Positions 1 to 7,501 of a DNA stretch of 29,514 bases are shown here, piece by piece. How positions within the stretch are numbered: the stretch's first letter is position 1; the number at the start of each line of letters is the position of its first letter. The notes under the pieces were generated by a model. It had not been told where the DNA came from. It did not search any database and saw only the letters and a program-made list of their open reading frames with translations. A program made the position numbers and the translations under genes. The DNA comes from CAZUQA01 sp964622375 (lineage in GTDB: Bacteria; Bacillota_I; Bacilli_A; Erysipelotrichales; Erysipelotrichaceae), in NCBI GenBank assembly GCA_964622375.1, contig CAZUQA010000055.1:1-29514 (forward strand), given 5' to 3'.

Positions 1-185
1 TCTTGATAGATGATGTTACAACCATACCGGCACTTTATAGTATGATTACTATAAACTGTAGTAACCGTAATAGAGACCCAAATTATGATTACTGAAACGG
101 CACTTAATCAAAATATTATTAGGCGAAATCAAAGATGAGGACAAACTGAAAAATCCACTGCGCTTAGTGAGCTAAGAAAACGAAA
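1..185. other. Non-coding start of window with possible decayed 3' coding ends
   Basis: No intact gene is visible. Two short open stretches run on the + strand in different frames. One runs from about base 3 to the stop at 96-98. The other runs from 89 to the stop at 173-175 and ends in a charged tail reading GEIKDEDKLKNPLRLVS. The second looks like the C-terminus of a protein, but no upstream partner in the same frame is present. They could be the frameshifted end of a gene lying left of the window, or chance. The family cannot be named. Confidence 0.25.
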
Positions 186-755
186 ATGAGAATGAAATTT
201 ATCGAACTCGAATCAGAACGACTGGTTTATCGTAAATTTAAGGAAGCAGACTTTCCGCTTTATGCTGATTGGTGTGGTAATCTTGAAAACAACAAGTACA
301 AACAAGGTGAACCGCAAAGCAAAGCCGAAATGCTGGCGTGGTTTAACACAATAATCAGTAAGCCGGAAGAAGACGATTATACCGCTTTTCATTTTGCTGT
401 AGAATTGAAAGCTACCTCTGAGCTAATTGGCGAAGTTTTCCTTTTCAACTTACCAGAGAACCCGGAAGTCGGTTGGGATGTTCACCGAAATTACTGGCGT
501 CAAGGCTATGGTACAGAAATGGGAGAGACGATTTTGCGCTTTGGTTTTGCCACGCTAAATCTACGAAGAATCATCGCCGGATGTAATGCTGAAAATCGTG
601 CTTCTTATAGAATAATGGAAAATATCGTTATGTGCCGGGAAGCTCATTTTATTAAAGCGCAAAGAGGAAATAGTACCCTCAATTATGCGTGGTATGACAA
701 ATTCCAATATGCTATTTTGCGTGAAGAATGGCAAGCATTAAAAGACCCAGGATAA
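186..755 (+). CDS. GNAT family N-acetyltransferase (RimJ/RimL-like)
   Basis: Predicted cytoplasmic acetyl-CoA-dependent N-acetyltransferase; the acceptor is unknown. The 189 residues span one GNAT domain of the usual length for the RimJ/RimL branch (Acetyltransf_3). It opens with the typical 'LESERLVYRKFKEAD' strand-helix. The acetyl-CoA pyrophosphate-binding loop is R105-Q-G-Y-G109-T, and the following Asn-Ala-Glu-Asn-Arg-Ala-Ser segment (134-140) matches the conserved NxxS helix start. The usual 'LEKLGM' after that helix is replaced by MENIVM, a mild divergence. Two starts are possible, ATG 186 and ATG 192, and neither has a convincing ribosome binding site. The gene stands alone, with decayed-looking sequence on both sides. 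The family assignment is solid; the substrate is not predictable. Confidence 0.85.
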   Translation: MRMKFIELESERLVYRKFKEADFPLYADWCGNLENNKYKQGEPQSKAEMLAWFNTIISKPEEDDYTAFHFAVELKATSELIGEVFLFNLPENPEVGWDVHRNYWRQGYGTEMGETILRFGFATLNLRRIIAGCNAENRASYRIMENIVMCREAHFIKAQRGNSTLNYAWYDKFQYAILREEWQALKDPG

Positions 756-902
756 TACTTGCTAAATTAAACTAAACAAAGGTAAATTCCATATCAGAAA
801 AACGTTTTCTGGTTTAACTATATATCCAAGTTTAGTAGGAATACTGGGTTTTATGTTCATTGTTCTATTCTATTATTTTGACTCTCCAAGTATAATTGAA
901 TA
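756..902 (+). other. Intergenic region with a possible membrane-protein remnant and a small hairpin
   Basis: One frame stays open from 766 to the TAA at 901-903. It encodes about 45 residues, with a positively charged start followed by a hydrophobic stretch (PSLVGILGFMFIVLFYYF) and then DSP. It has no ATG before the hydrophobic part and no ribosome binding site. The pattern resembles the N-terminal end of a DUF2254-type membrane protein, so it may be a gene remnant; that is inference only. A 7-bp inverted repeat (CAGAAAA 795-801, TTTTCTG 805-811) could weakly terminate the upstream gene. Confidence 0.25.
891..896 (+). promoter_or_regulatory. Candidate -10 box for the GH3 gene (possible leaderless start)
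   Basis: A perfect TATAAT lies so that the expected transcription start, about 7 nt downstream, falls on the A of the ATG at 903. No Shine-Dalgarno is visible before that ATG, and no good -35 is visible. Confidence 0.4.
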
Positions 903-2069
903 ATGATAAAAACAGTCAGAACCCTAGTGCTATTAGTTTTAGCTATAATACTAATTGGTTGTGAAAAGATGCCGGCCAACATTATTCAAGCAGAAGCCAA
1001 AATCTCCTTTCCTTTGGTAAAAACTATTGAAGTTATTATTGCTAAGAAAATAAACGATATGACAATTGAAGAGAAAATCGCGCAAATGCTGATCATTTCT
1101 CTACCCGATAGAAATTATAATAACAAACTAGAAGAGCTTATAACGAACTTTCAACCAGGAGGCATTATTCTATCAACCGGTAATTTCTACGCAAAAGATC
1201 AAACCAGCGCTTTAATTACAGCCATGCAAGCCGCCAGTGAAATAACCATGTTCATTGCTGTCGACCAAGAAGGTGGCAGCGTTCAAAGACTGAAGAAATT
1301 GAAAGGAATGGCTATCACAACTATTCCCACCATGGCAGTAGTCGGAAAGAAGAACGATGCTGAATACGCTTATAAGATTGGAAAAACCATTGGTGAAGAA
1401 CTCTTCAGCTTAGGCATTAATATGGATTTTGCTCCTTCATTAGACATAGTGAGTAATCCTAAAAACCAAGTAATCGGTGATCGCTCCTTCGGTAACAATT
1501 CCAAGCTAGTTTGGGAAATGGGAGCGCAGGTAGCCCGGGGAATCAAAGACAGTGGCGGGATTGCGGTATTTAAGCATTTCCCCGGTCATGGTAGCACATC
1601 CGATGATTCACACACGACTTTGCCGGTGGTCAACAAAACAAAAGCTGAACTTTTTGCTTCGGATTTACAACCTTTCATTTGGGCAATTGAAGATGAAGCC
1701 GAAGTAATTATGATCGCTCATGTCAGTTTCCCGGCGGTAAGCGGTGACAAAACACCGGCATCATTGTCGACAATAATTATTACCGATCTTTTACGCGGCG
1801 AATTAGGTTTTAACGGTATAGTTATTACCGATGCCTTAAATATGAGCGCCTTGACAAAACACTACTCGAAAAAACAAATAATTGTCAAAGCACTGCAAGC
1901 CGGTAATGATATTCTGTTAATGCCCGGAAATATCGCTTCAACAATAACGATAATAAAAGGAGCTCTCGATAATGGCGAAATTCCTTTAGCCTCTATTGAT
2001 GAAGCAGTGAAGCGTATACTTTGGTTGAAATATAAAAAAGGAATGCTAAACCTCAGCTATACCAAATGA
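903..2069 (+). CDS. Lipoprotein glycoside hydrolase family 3 (NagZ-like beta-N-acetylhexosaminidase)
   Basis: Predicted to remove terminal beta-linked GlcNAc from cell-wall muropeptides or other glycans at the outer face of the membrane. The N-terminus has a basic start, a hydrophobic core and a lipobox ending in Cys20 (Leu-Ile-Gly-Cys), so it should be a lipid-anchored export product. The GH3 barrel spans about 50-385. VDQEGG is at 120-125, KHFPGHG at 224-230 is followed by Asp235-Ser-His237 (the Asp/His dyad that acts as general acid/base in NagZ-type enzymes), and the nucleophile is Asp310 in ITDALNM. At 388 residues it lacks the second alpha/beta domain of long GH3 beta-glucosidases, as NagZ does. 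The start has no ribosome binding site, but any later start would lose the lipobox. It stands alone and ends at a shared terminator. The family is sure; the exact substrate is inferred. Confidence 0.9.
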   Translation: MIKTVRTLVLLVLAIILIGCEKMPANIIQAEAKISFPLVKTIEVIIAKKINDMTIEEKIAQMLIISLPDRNYNNKLEELITNFQPGGIILSTGNFYAKDQTSALITAMQAASEITMFIAVDQEGGSVQRLKKLKGMAITTIPTMAVVGKKNDAEYAYKIGKTIGEELFSLGINMDFAPSLDIVSNPKNQVIGDRSFGNNSKLVWEMGAQVARGIKDSGGIAVFKHFPGHGSTSDDSHTTLPVVNKTKAELFASDLQPFIWAIEDEAEVIMIAHVSFPAVSGDKTPASLSTIIITDLLRGELGFNGIVITDALNMSALTKHYSKKQIIVKALQAGNDILLMPGNIASTITIIKGALDNGEIPLASIDEAVKRILWLKYKKGMLNLSYTK

Positions 2070-2072
2070 TGA

Positions 2073-2092
2073 AACCGCCACAAATGGCGGTT
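2073..2092. terminator. Hairpin terminator between convergent genes
   Basis: An 8-bp GC-rich stem (AACCGCCA / TGGCGGTT) with a CAAA tetraloop lies 3 nt past the GH3 stop. The T tract is weak on both strands. It is placed to serve the GH3 gene (+) and the DUF1508 gene (-). Confidence 0.65.
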
Positions 2093-2124
2093 GTCGTTAA
2101 TTTTACTTGTTGTTGACGAGGTTT

Positions 2125-2490
2125 CTACTCTTCAACGGTTGCGCTGTCGGCGTTGTTTTTAACACTAGTAATTCCGTTTTGGCATTTAGCTTTTGTTGTA
2201 TAAGCCTCGCTGGCTAAAACATTTTGCCCGTTGCTGGCTTTAAGCCTAAAACGGAATTGACCGGCTTTATCGTGGTAGATTTCAAATTTTGGATTCTTTA
2301 AGACACTGAAGTTTGCCACCGTTTGATCTTCAACTTCAGCCAGTGGTGCAAATTTCCTAATGCTCTCTATCCCGGCCAAAGCTGTGGCTTTTGTGGTGTA
2401 AACTTCAGAGACCCCGATGATTTCACTATTTCCGGCTTTTAAAACAAAGTTGAATCCGGTATTGGTTTTTTTGATTACATATTTTCCCAT
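2125..2490 (-). CDS. DUF1508 (YegP-like) tandem-repeat protein
   Basis: A small 121-residue protein built of two DUF1508 repeats, about residues 3-50 and 60-112. Each contains a beta strand with 'F.F.LKA.NG..I..SE.YTTKA....GI.S...' and so repeats the family signature twice. The fold is that of E. coli YegP; its biochemical role is not established. No signal peptide is present, so it should be cytoplasmic. It appears monocistronic, with its own extended -10 promoter about 45 nt upstream and the shared terminator downstream. The ribosome binding site is poor. The family is confident; the function is unknown. Confidence 0.85.
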   Translation of the reverse strand: MGKYVIKKTNTGFNFVLKAGNSEIIGVSEVYTTKATALAGIESIRKFAPLAEVEDQTVANFSVLKNPKFEIYHDKAGQFRFRLKASNGQNVLASEAYTTKAKCQNGITSVKNNADSATVEE

Positions 2491-2533
2491 TTCTATTTAC
2501 TCGCTTTCTTTATGCTTGTCGCGATACAATTTG

Positions 2534-2542
2534 ATTATAGCA
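2534..2542 (-). promoter_or_regulatory. Extended -10 promoter for the DUF1508 gene
   Basis: On the - strand the sequence reads TGC-TATAAT, a perfect -10 with the TGN extension. The expected start near 2527 leaves a leader of about 37 nt before the ATG at 2490. No consensus -35 is present. Confidence 0.55.
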
Positions 2543-2610
2543 CTGTTAACCGGGATTAAACCGCCAACCTAATAAAACCACAATCAACTTTAGAGAATTT
2601 GATTACTTCT

Positions 2611-5031
2611 TTAGTCACCAAAGCTAAACTGCACCAGTGTCTTTTTATTCTCTGACCAAGTGATTTCCAATTTGATTCCCCTTTTAGCCAACTCGGCTTT
2701 ATCGACAAACTGCCGATTTAGTATTTGGGTAGCTAATAAGGTTCGCCATTGGTAACTTATCTGCTCTACTTTGTCTTTATAACCATAGTTGCTCATGACC
2801 TGTAAGAGTTCTTGACTATCAATGTAGTTGAAAATTTTCCCCTGTTGCTTGACGGTACAAATAAAAGTTTTGCTGGGATAGAAAATTTCGTTGTTTAGCC
2901 AAAATTCAAATTCCTGATTGATCATCAGAAATCTGCCACCTATTTTATTATAATAAGGTTCGATAATCACGCCGTTTAGACCGTGGGCTACGGCATCTTC
3001 AATGGTAATCCACCTTTCCTTGAGAGCTTGCTTTATGGGCATTTCTTCCCCATCTGATAAAACTACGATGACTTGATCTGCTCTTTTACTGTCTAAAAAG
3101 TATTTTGTTTGGTCATAGGTATCAGTAAAAAGAAACTCCGGCTCAATGTCTCCGCCTTGGGGATCCTTGATAGTAATATCTAAGAAAGAAGCTAAAGGGT
3201 TTAAGTAAAAAGCTACAGCTGCTAAACCTTCTTTTAAGTCGACGGTTTGGTTGTTGCTGACAGCTTTTGGTGATTTTAAAAGGGCATAATCTGGCGATTT
3301 ATCCGCGCCATAAAGATAAAGCAGAGCGCCGCTATCCACCGGATAACAGCGTACTTTAAAGTCTGATCCGCATAAATGGTAAGGAAAGCCCGCAAAATCG
3401 GCGACATTCAGCTCTTTTCCTTTGCGCGCCAAAGTGTAAACATCGTGAATCGTCATTTGGTTTTCCCAACTGCCATCATCTTTTCTTGCAAAGGGATTAA
3501 TTTGATAATGCGACAGAGCCGACTGTAAATCAGAAAAACTGGTAGTTGTGGTTTTATCGAGGCGAATGATACTCCACACATAACTTGAGCGAATCTCCAC
3601 TAACCAAATCTCGTTATCCATTAAGTAAAGCCCAAATTGCTCGATTCCCAAGGCGTCACTTGCGACAGCGTATAGATAACAAGCTTTGTAACTGTTCAAG
3701 TCCGGTACTGTCGCTATTGAAATCTCTGAAAGCTTCAGTTGATCAAAAGCTTCTTTTCCCTTAATTTGGGTTTTATAGTATTCCAAGCCATATAAAGCTA
3801 TAATTCCGGTTTCCGTATCACCAATGATAAGTTTATCTTCGGAAAAACCATAGACCAGTGTTGAACTCTCATTTGGTATCATGGAGCTTAGGGGATTAAT
3901 GTAAATGAGTTTTAGAAACTTGTAACAACCGGAAATTTCGACTTCCGATTTCCGATAATTCGCCAAGACTATGGTCGGTCCAATTGCCGCTATCAAAAAA
4001 CAGGTAACCAGAGCCACAGCAAAAGGTCGACTGCTGAACTTGTGTCTTTCTTGGCGTAATTGCTTTAGTGAGAAAAAACAGAGGGCAGTGGTAAACAAAA
4101 TTATCAACACATCCACTAAAGCCAAGCTGGTCATTGGTAATCTGGCAAAAAACCAACCGCTACCAAAACGATAAAGATTACCATTCATCATGGCTGCTTC
4201 CCCGATGTACATCAAGACAACAGCCAGCAACGCTAAAAACGCCGGTAAATACAAAGACCATAGTTCCGTTTTATCCAACAAATAGCTCCCACTATACAAT
4301 CCAACAGCAACACCTAGAACAATAAAGAACAAGGCAGTCAAGAGTGAAGCCAGTGGTGTTTGTATGGCTGTAGCTTGGCGGAAAAAAGCTGTCGTATTGG
4401 CGAAAATACACAAGGCTATTAAAGCCGCAGTCGCAACTATTCTAATAGCCAGCGCCTTCTTCTTTTCGTAGTTTCCATTGTGCTGCATTTTGGCAATATC
4501 ATAAAGTAAACAACAAACCATGGTTATCAGTAACAAAGAAATCATGTAGTAATGGACTTTAAAACCGCTATCCCCCATGACATAATATAATTTACCAAAA
4601 GTCGATGAACCAATTGCGATACTCTCGGAACTTGGTCCGACATAACAGAGCATGGCTTGATAGATATCGACAGTAGAATAGGGATAATAGCCACCCGGTT
4701 GCATTGTAGCGACATCAATTAAGGTCAAACCTTTTACGCTGATCTGTAAGCCTTCTAACAGTCGTTCAATCACAAAGAAAATACTATAAGCCAGGGCTAA
4801 GCCGGTAGCCAAGGCAAAACGTTTTATTTTCTGGAGCCAGGGCTGGATTAGAGCAAATAACAGTACGGCCAGACCTATGGCGGCATAAGGGATGACATAT
4901 TTAGTATACTGTCCCGGCTCTAAAGGACCTTGTTTCCAGCTGAGATACAACATCCGTAAACCGTTGAAAACCGGATAGGCGGAAACTACGGCCAAAAGGG
5001 CTAATGTTTTTAAGTAAAATTTCTTATTCAT
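2611..5031 (-). CDS. Large membrane protein with extracytoplasmic C-terminal domain, third gene of a BlaI/M56 operon
   Basis: Unrecognised 806-residue protein. Nine hydrophobic segments are visible at about 8-29, 46-66, 72-91, 160-178, 194-213, 226-251, 257-279, 300-322 and 336-357. They leave a C-terminal region of about 450 residues that should lie outside the membrane if the lysine-rich N-terminus is inside. That region opens with Gly-Cys-Tyr and a YINPLSS motif (377-383). Later it holds a segment of the form 'SDGEEMPIKQALKERWITIEDAVAHGL', broken here only by the quote length, which looks like a short helical repeat. No peptidase, kinase or transporter motif was found. It begins 4 nt after the M56 stop with AAAGGA as ribosome binding site, so it is translated with the protease gene. 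It may be the sensed component, a substrate or the effector of the M56/BlaI pair; all three are inference. Confidence 0.7.
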   Translation of the reverse strand: MNKKFYLKTLALLAVVSAYPVFNGLRMLYLSWKQGPLEPGQYTKYVIPYAAIGLAVLLFALIQPWLQKIKRFALATGLALAYSIFFVIERLLEGLQISVKGLTLIDVATMQPGGYYPYSTVDIYQAMLCYVGPSSESIAIGSSTFGKLYYVMGDSGFKVHYYMISLLLITMVCCLLYDIAKMQHNGNYEKKKALAIRIVATAALIALCIFANTTAFFRQATAIQTPLASLLTALFFIVLGVAVGLYSGSYLLDKTELWSLYLPAFLALLAVVLMYIGEAAMMNGNLYRFGSGWFFARLPMTSLALVDVLIILFTTALCFFSLKQLRQERHKFSSRPFAVALVTCFLIAAIGPTIVLANYRKSEVEISGCYKFLKLIYINPLSSMIPNESSTLVYGFSEDKLIIGDTETGIIALYGLEYYKTQIKGKEAFDQLKLSEISIATVPDLNSYKACYLYAVASDALGIEQFGLYLMDNEIWLVEIRSSYVWSIIRLDKTTTTSFSDLQSALSHYQINPFARKDDGSWENQMTIHDVYTLARKGKELNVADFAGFPYHLCGSDFKVRCYPVDSGALLYLYGADKSPDYALLKSPKAVSNNQTVDLKEGLAAVAFYLNPLASFLDITIKDPQGGDIEPEFLFTDTYDQTKYFLDSKRADQVIVVLSDGEEMPIKQALKERWITIEDAVAHGLNGVIIEPYYNKIGGRFLMINQEFEFWLNNEIFYPSKTFICTVKQQGKIFNYIDSQELLQVMSNYGYKDKVEQISYQWRTLLATQILNRQFVDKAELAKRGIKLEITWSENKKTLVQFSFGD

Positions 5032-5035
5032 CGTT

Positions 5036-5989
5036 TTATCCTTTCAATTGGGGGTTAGTAAGTAAAACCACCGCAATAATAAGTAATAACAGTGTGGAAA
5101 CAAAAGTCCCAAATAGGGTTAGTCTTTTATAGTTCAAGACATTGACAATCCGCGTTTTAACCGTCACATTACCAAAAGCCGTCGCCAACAATAAGCGATT
5201 ATTCTCAGCATACCTCAATAAAGTACGAGCATAAGTTGCGCGTTCTGCCTGATTGTAGCCTTTAACCACCTCTTCATCACAGGATTGTTCCATATCGGTA
5301 AAGAAAGCTTTTAAACTTAGCCAAGCTAAGGGATTGAACCAATGAATGCAGGTTAGGGTGATAGCTACTATCCGCCAAAGATTATCCCAACGGCGACGAT
5401 GGACATTTTCGTGCTGCAATATTATTTGGCACTCTGCACTATCCGGATCTAAAAAGTCGGGAATAATCACCCGGGCTTTAACGATGCCTACTATTACCGG
5501 TGACAATAAAGTTGAAGAATGATAGAGATTGTCTCTGATTGGCAAAGCTTGTTTTAGTTCCTTACGGGTCAAGAGATACAGAACTAAAGCAGCGATTATC
5601 ATCGCAGAGGCGATTATTAACCAAACTACAGAAGCATAATCAAATACTTGATGCAAAATTTCGCTCTTATAAACTATGGGGAAATACTCATCAGCTACCC
5701 CAATCACATTCATTGTCAATAATTTATCACTAGATGGTGATGAAATTGTCCCGCCACTTATTACCTCGACCGTTAGCAATCTTTTAACCAACTTTCCGGT
5801 GTAATTGAAAAGTGACCAGGGTGTAGCAAAAGTGAAGGGGATAATCATCCGTAAAAAAGCAAAACTCCAAAGGGGATAAACCACCCCTCTTTTTAAGCTT
5901 TTTATTTGGCGAAGCACTAATAAAACGACAATCACCAAACAGGAAACTATACTCATATTCAAGACTAAATAAAACACTGTATGTAGCAT
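5036..5989 (-). CDS. M56 family membrane metallopeptidase (BlaR1/MecR1-like), no sensor domain
   Basis: Predicted integral-membrane zinc protease of the BlaR1/MecR1 family. Such proteins relay an external signal by cleaving a BlaI-type repressor. Numbered from the preferred ATG at 5989 (317 residues), the zinc motif is H193-E-N-V-H197. The third ligand is probably Glu234 in the downstream 'DMEQSCDEE' segment, followed by the conserved Asp238. Several membrane segments surround it, including one at the very C-terminus. The protein stops there and lacks the penicillin-binding sensor domain of BlaR1/MecR1. An upstream in-frame TTG at 6019 would add ten residues but lies inside the repressor gene. 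The ATG at 5989, 4 nt after the repressor stop, gives the usual 'MLHTVFYLVLNMS' family start. Family is confident; the stimulus is unknown. Confidence 0.88.
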   Translation of the reverse strand: MLHTVFYLVLNMSIVSCLVIVVLLVLRQIKSLKRGVVYPLWSFAFLRMIIPFTFATPWSLFNYTGKLVKRLLTVEVISGGTISSPSSDKLLTMNVIGVADEYFPIVYKSEILHQVFDYASVVWLIIASAMIIAALVLYLLTRKELKQALPIRDNLYHSSTLLSPVIVGIVKARVIIPDFLDPDSAECQIILQHENVHRRRWDNLWRIVAITLTCIHWFNPLAWLSLKAFFTDMEQSCDEEVVKGYNQAERATYARTLLRYAENNRLLLATAFGNVTVKTRIVNVLNYKRLTLFGTFVSTLLLLIIAVVLLTNPQLKG

Positions 5990-5993
5990 AAAC

Positions 5994-6365
5994 TTATTCC
6001 CGTTTCCCGTATTCTTCAATCATCTTACGCAATTCTTCAGCCTCTTCTTCACTCAAATTGGCTTCAGCCATAAACGAAGAAACCAGGGCTTTTATTGAAC
6101 CACCATAAAATGAGTTTATTAACATCTTGACTTCTTGGTGACCAATTGCTTCTCGTTTAATTAGGCTATAACAGCGGAAGTCCGGTTCTTCTCTTTTTAT
6201 CATTTCTTTAGCAACAAGTTTCTTGATTACCGTATAAGTTGTATTCTTGTTCCAACCAATTTTTTCGCCAGCAAGTAAAGATAGTTCTTTAGCTGTCACT
6301 CCTTCATTTTCCCATAACAATTCCATTAACTTTAATTCACCAGTAAATAATTTTCCTTTTTTCAC
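5994..6365 (-). CDS. BlaI/MecI/CopY family transcriptional repressor
   Basis: A 123-residue winged-helix repressor. The N-terminal two thirds match the family: 'GELKLMELLWENEG' as helix 1, a recognition region around 'NKNTTYTVIKKLVAKEMI' and a wing ending at 'FRCYSLI'. A C-terminal helix (about 85-120, rich in Glu) forms the dimer arm whose cleavage by an M56 protease inactivates the repressor in the bla/mec systems. It starts with GTG preceded by GAGGTG. Two dyads lie just upstream, one between the -35 and -10, so it most likely represses its own operon. Its stop is 4 nt before the M56 gene. There is no beta-lactamase or PBP2a gene nearby, so the regulated output is probably the third gene of the operon. 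Confidence 0.92.
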   Translation of the reverse strand: MKKGKLFTGELKLMELLWENEGVTAKELSLLAGEKIGWNKNTTYTVIKKLVAKEMIKREEPDFRCYSLIKREAIGHQEVKMLINSFYGGSIKALVSSFMAEANLSEEEAEELRKMIEEYGKRE

Positions 6366-6375
6366 TTAACACCTC

Positions 6376-6393
6376 AGACTATCATAGTAGTCT
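6376..6393 (-). promoter_or_regulatory. Operator-like dyad 1 upstream of the BlaI-type repressor
   Basis: AGACTA and TAGTCT arms separated by 6 nt, directly upstream of the repressor's ribosome binding site. It shares the GACTAT/AGTC core with dyad 2 and probably binds the same repressor. Confidence 0.55.
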
Positions 6394-6402
6394 CCCACTC
6401 AT

Positions 6403-6431
6403 AGACTATCACGATAGTCCAGTCTTGTCAA
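6403..6431 (-). promoter_or_regulatory. Promoter of the repressor operon with operator dyad 2 inside it
   Basis: On the - strand a perfect -35 TTGACA (6426-6431) is followed after 17 nt by TAGTCT (6403-6408). The spacer and -10 are occupied by a 7-bp inverted repeat, GACTATC (6404-6410) and GATAGTC (6413-6419), separated by AC. A repressor bound there would block RNA polymerase. This fits autoregulation by the adjacent BlaI-type protein, whose relatives bind short palindromes of this size. Confidence 0.7.
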
Positions 6432-6472
6432 CAGCTATTTCACACAAATCTCATTTTTCTTGTTTAAATTAA

Positions 6473-6481
6473 TGCTATAGT
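6473..6481 (+). promoter_or_regulatory. Extended -10 promoter for the VOC gene
   Basis: TGC-TATAGT, 24 nt upstream of the ATG at 6506; no clear -35 was seen. The start is divergent from the repressor operon promoter about 45 nt away, so the dyads could affect both directions. Confidence 0.45.
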
Positions 6482-6505
6482 ATTATTAATAGAAGAGGTA
6501 AAAAT

Positions 6506-6889
6506 ATGATACAAGGTATATGTTTAGGAAGTGTGTCCATCGATTGTAAAGATCCGCAAACACTCTGCGATTTTTATGCAGCGATGTTAGGTTGGGAAAG
6601 AGTTGAGCTTTGGGGTTGCCCGGCCTTGAAAAATGAAAATTCCCTGATCTTCCTTTTTTTAGAAGCTGATGATTTCGCTTACCTGCCTCCGGTTTGGCCG
6701 GAAGAAGACGGAGCGCAACAGAAACAAATGCATTTTGATTTCCAGATTGATGATTTAAGTAGTGCAGTAGCAACTGCTGAGTCTTTAGGTGCCGTTAAAG
6801 CAGCGGAACAATATGGTGGTGAGTATTTTGTCACCATGCTTGACCCCGAAGGTCATCCTTTCTGTTTATGTGTCAAAGGCGATCAATAA
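6506..6889 (+). CDS. VOC family protein (glyoxalase/bleomycin-resistance-like)
   Basis: A 127-residue protein with the two beta-alpha-beta-beta-beta modules of the vicinal oxygen chelate fold. The first starts 'LGSVSIDCKDPQTLCDFY' and contains 'MLGWERVE'. The second starts at 'MHFDFQIDDLSSAVATAESL' and ends with the hallmark 'DPEGHPFCL'. Metal ligand positions are not clear enough to say whether it is a lyase, a dioxygenase or a binding protein; the Glyoxalase_6-like subgroup fits best. Ribosome binding site AGAGG lies 8 nt before the ATG. It is followed after 27 nt by two flavoprotein genes on the same strand and may be cotranscribed with them. Confidence 0.88.
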   Translation: MIQGICLGSVSIDCKDPQTLCDFYAAMLGWERVELWGCPALKNENSLIFLFLEADDFAYLPPVWPEEDGAQQKQMHFDFQIDDLSSAVATAESLGAVKAAEQYGGEYFVTMLDPEGHPFCLCVKGDQ

Positions 6890-6916
6890 TAACAGCATTG
6901 TTAAAACGCCCAAGTT

Positions 6917-7501
6917 ATGAAAATATGTTTACTAGCTGACACTAACAGTCAAAACTTTCACGGCGCTAATCTTCGGGAAAAAACCGAAAACCTGCTTAAC
7001 ACTTTAAACTTTGAAATTAAGACTATAGTTCTAGATGGCCGGGAAATTTTTCCTTGCCTTGGTTGTTTCAAATGTTGGCTTACGACCCCCGGTCTTTGCA
7101 TAATAACTAAGGACGAAGTCAACAACATAGCAAAACAAGTGATCAATAGTGATGCCCTAGTTTTTCTTTCGCAGATTAGTTATGGTGGTTACAGCTATGA
7201 TACCAAAGCTTTTTTAGATCGTTTCATTCCAAATATTTCACCTTTTTTTGAAATAGTTCAAGGTGAAACCCATCACAAGAAGAGATATAAAAAATACCCC
7301 ATGATGATCAGCATTGGTTATGGTAGCCCTAACCAACAAGAAAACCTGACTTTTAAAAAACTCGCACAACGCAATGCCCTAAATTTTCGTTCACCGCATT
7401 TTGCCGTTATGACCGTGGAAGATAGTAGTGACTTTGAAACTGTGGTAAGGGCATTTTTGCTCAACGCCGGCATTATTAAGGAAACTAACCAATATGAGTA
7501 A
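6917..7501 (+). CDS. Flavodoxin-fold NAD(P)H-dependent oxidoreductase, iron-sulfur flavoprotein (Isf)-like
   Basis: A 194-residue flavodoxin-fold protein of the NADPH-dependent FMN reductase superfamily. Four cysteines lie in a compact cluster, C47-x2-C50-x2-C53-x7-C61 (in 'PCLGCFKCW...PGLC'). Its spacing is like the [4Fe-4S] site of methanogen iron-sulfur flavoprotein Isf, so it may carry both FMN and an iron-sulfur cluster. A flavin-loop aromatic stretch, 'SYGGYSYDTKAFLDR', lies near residue 90-105. The C-terminal part, with a lone 'SIGYGS' strand, is typical. The start has no strong ribosome binding site. Its last 8 nt overlap the next flavoprotein gene, so the two are translationally coupled and probably functionally paired. 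The electron partner is unknown. Confidence 0.82.
   Translation: MKICLLADTNSQNFHGANLREKTENLLNTLNFEIKTIVLDGREIFPCLGCFKCWLTTPGLCIITKDEVNNIAKQVINSDALVFLSQISYGGYSYDTKAFLDRFIPNISPFFEIVQGETHHKKRYKKYPMMISIGYGSPNQQENLTFKKLAQRNALNFRSPHFAVMTVEDSSDFETVVRAFLLNAGIIKETNQYE

Noticed and set aside
3896..4325. Overlapping open frames on both strands within the 806-residue gene
   Set aside because: They have no ribosome binding sites or conserved features and sit wholly inside a real gene; shadows.
5990..6019. TTG start extending the M56 protease by ten residues
   Set aside because: It lies inside the repressor gene; the ATG at 5989 fits the family N-terminus and the 4-nt gap.
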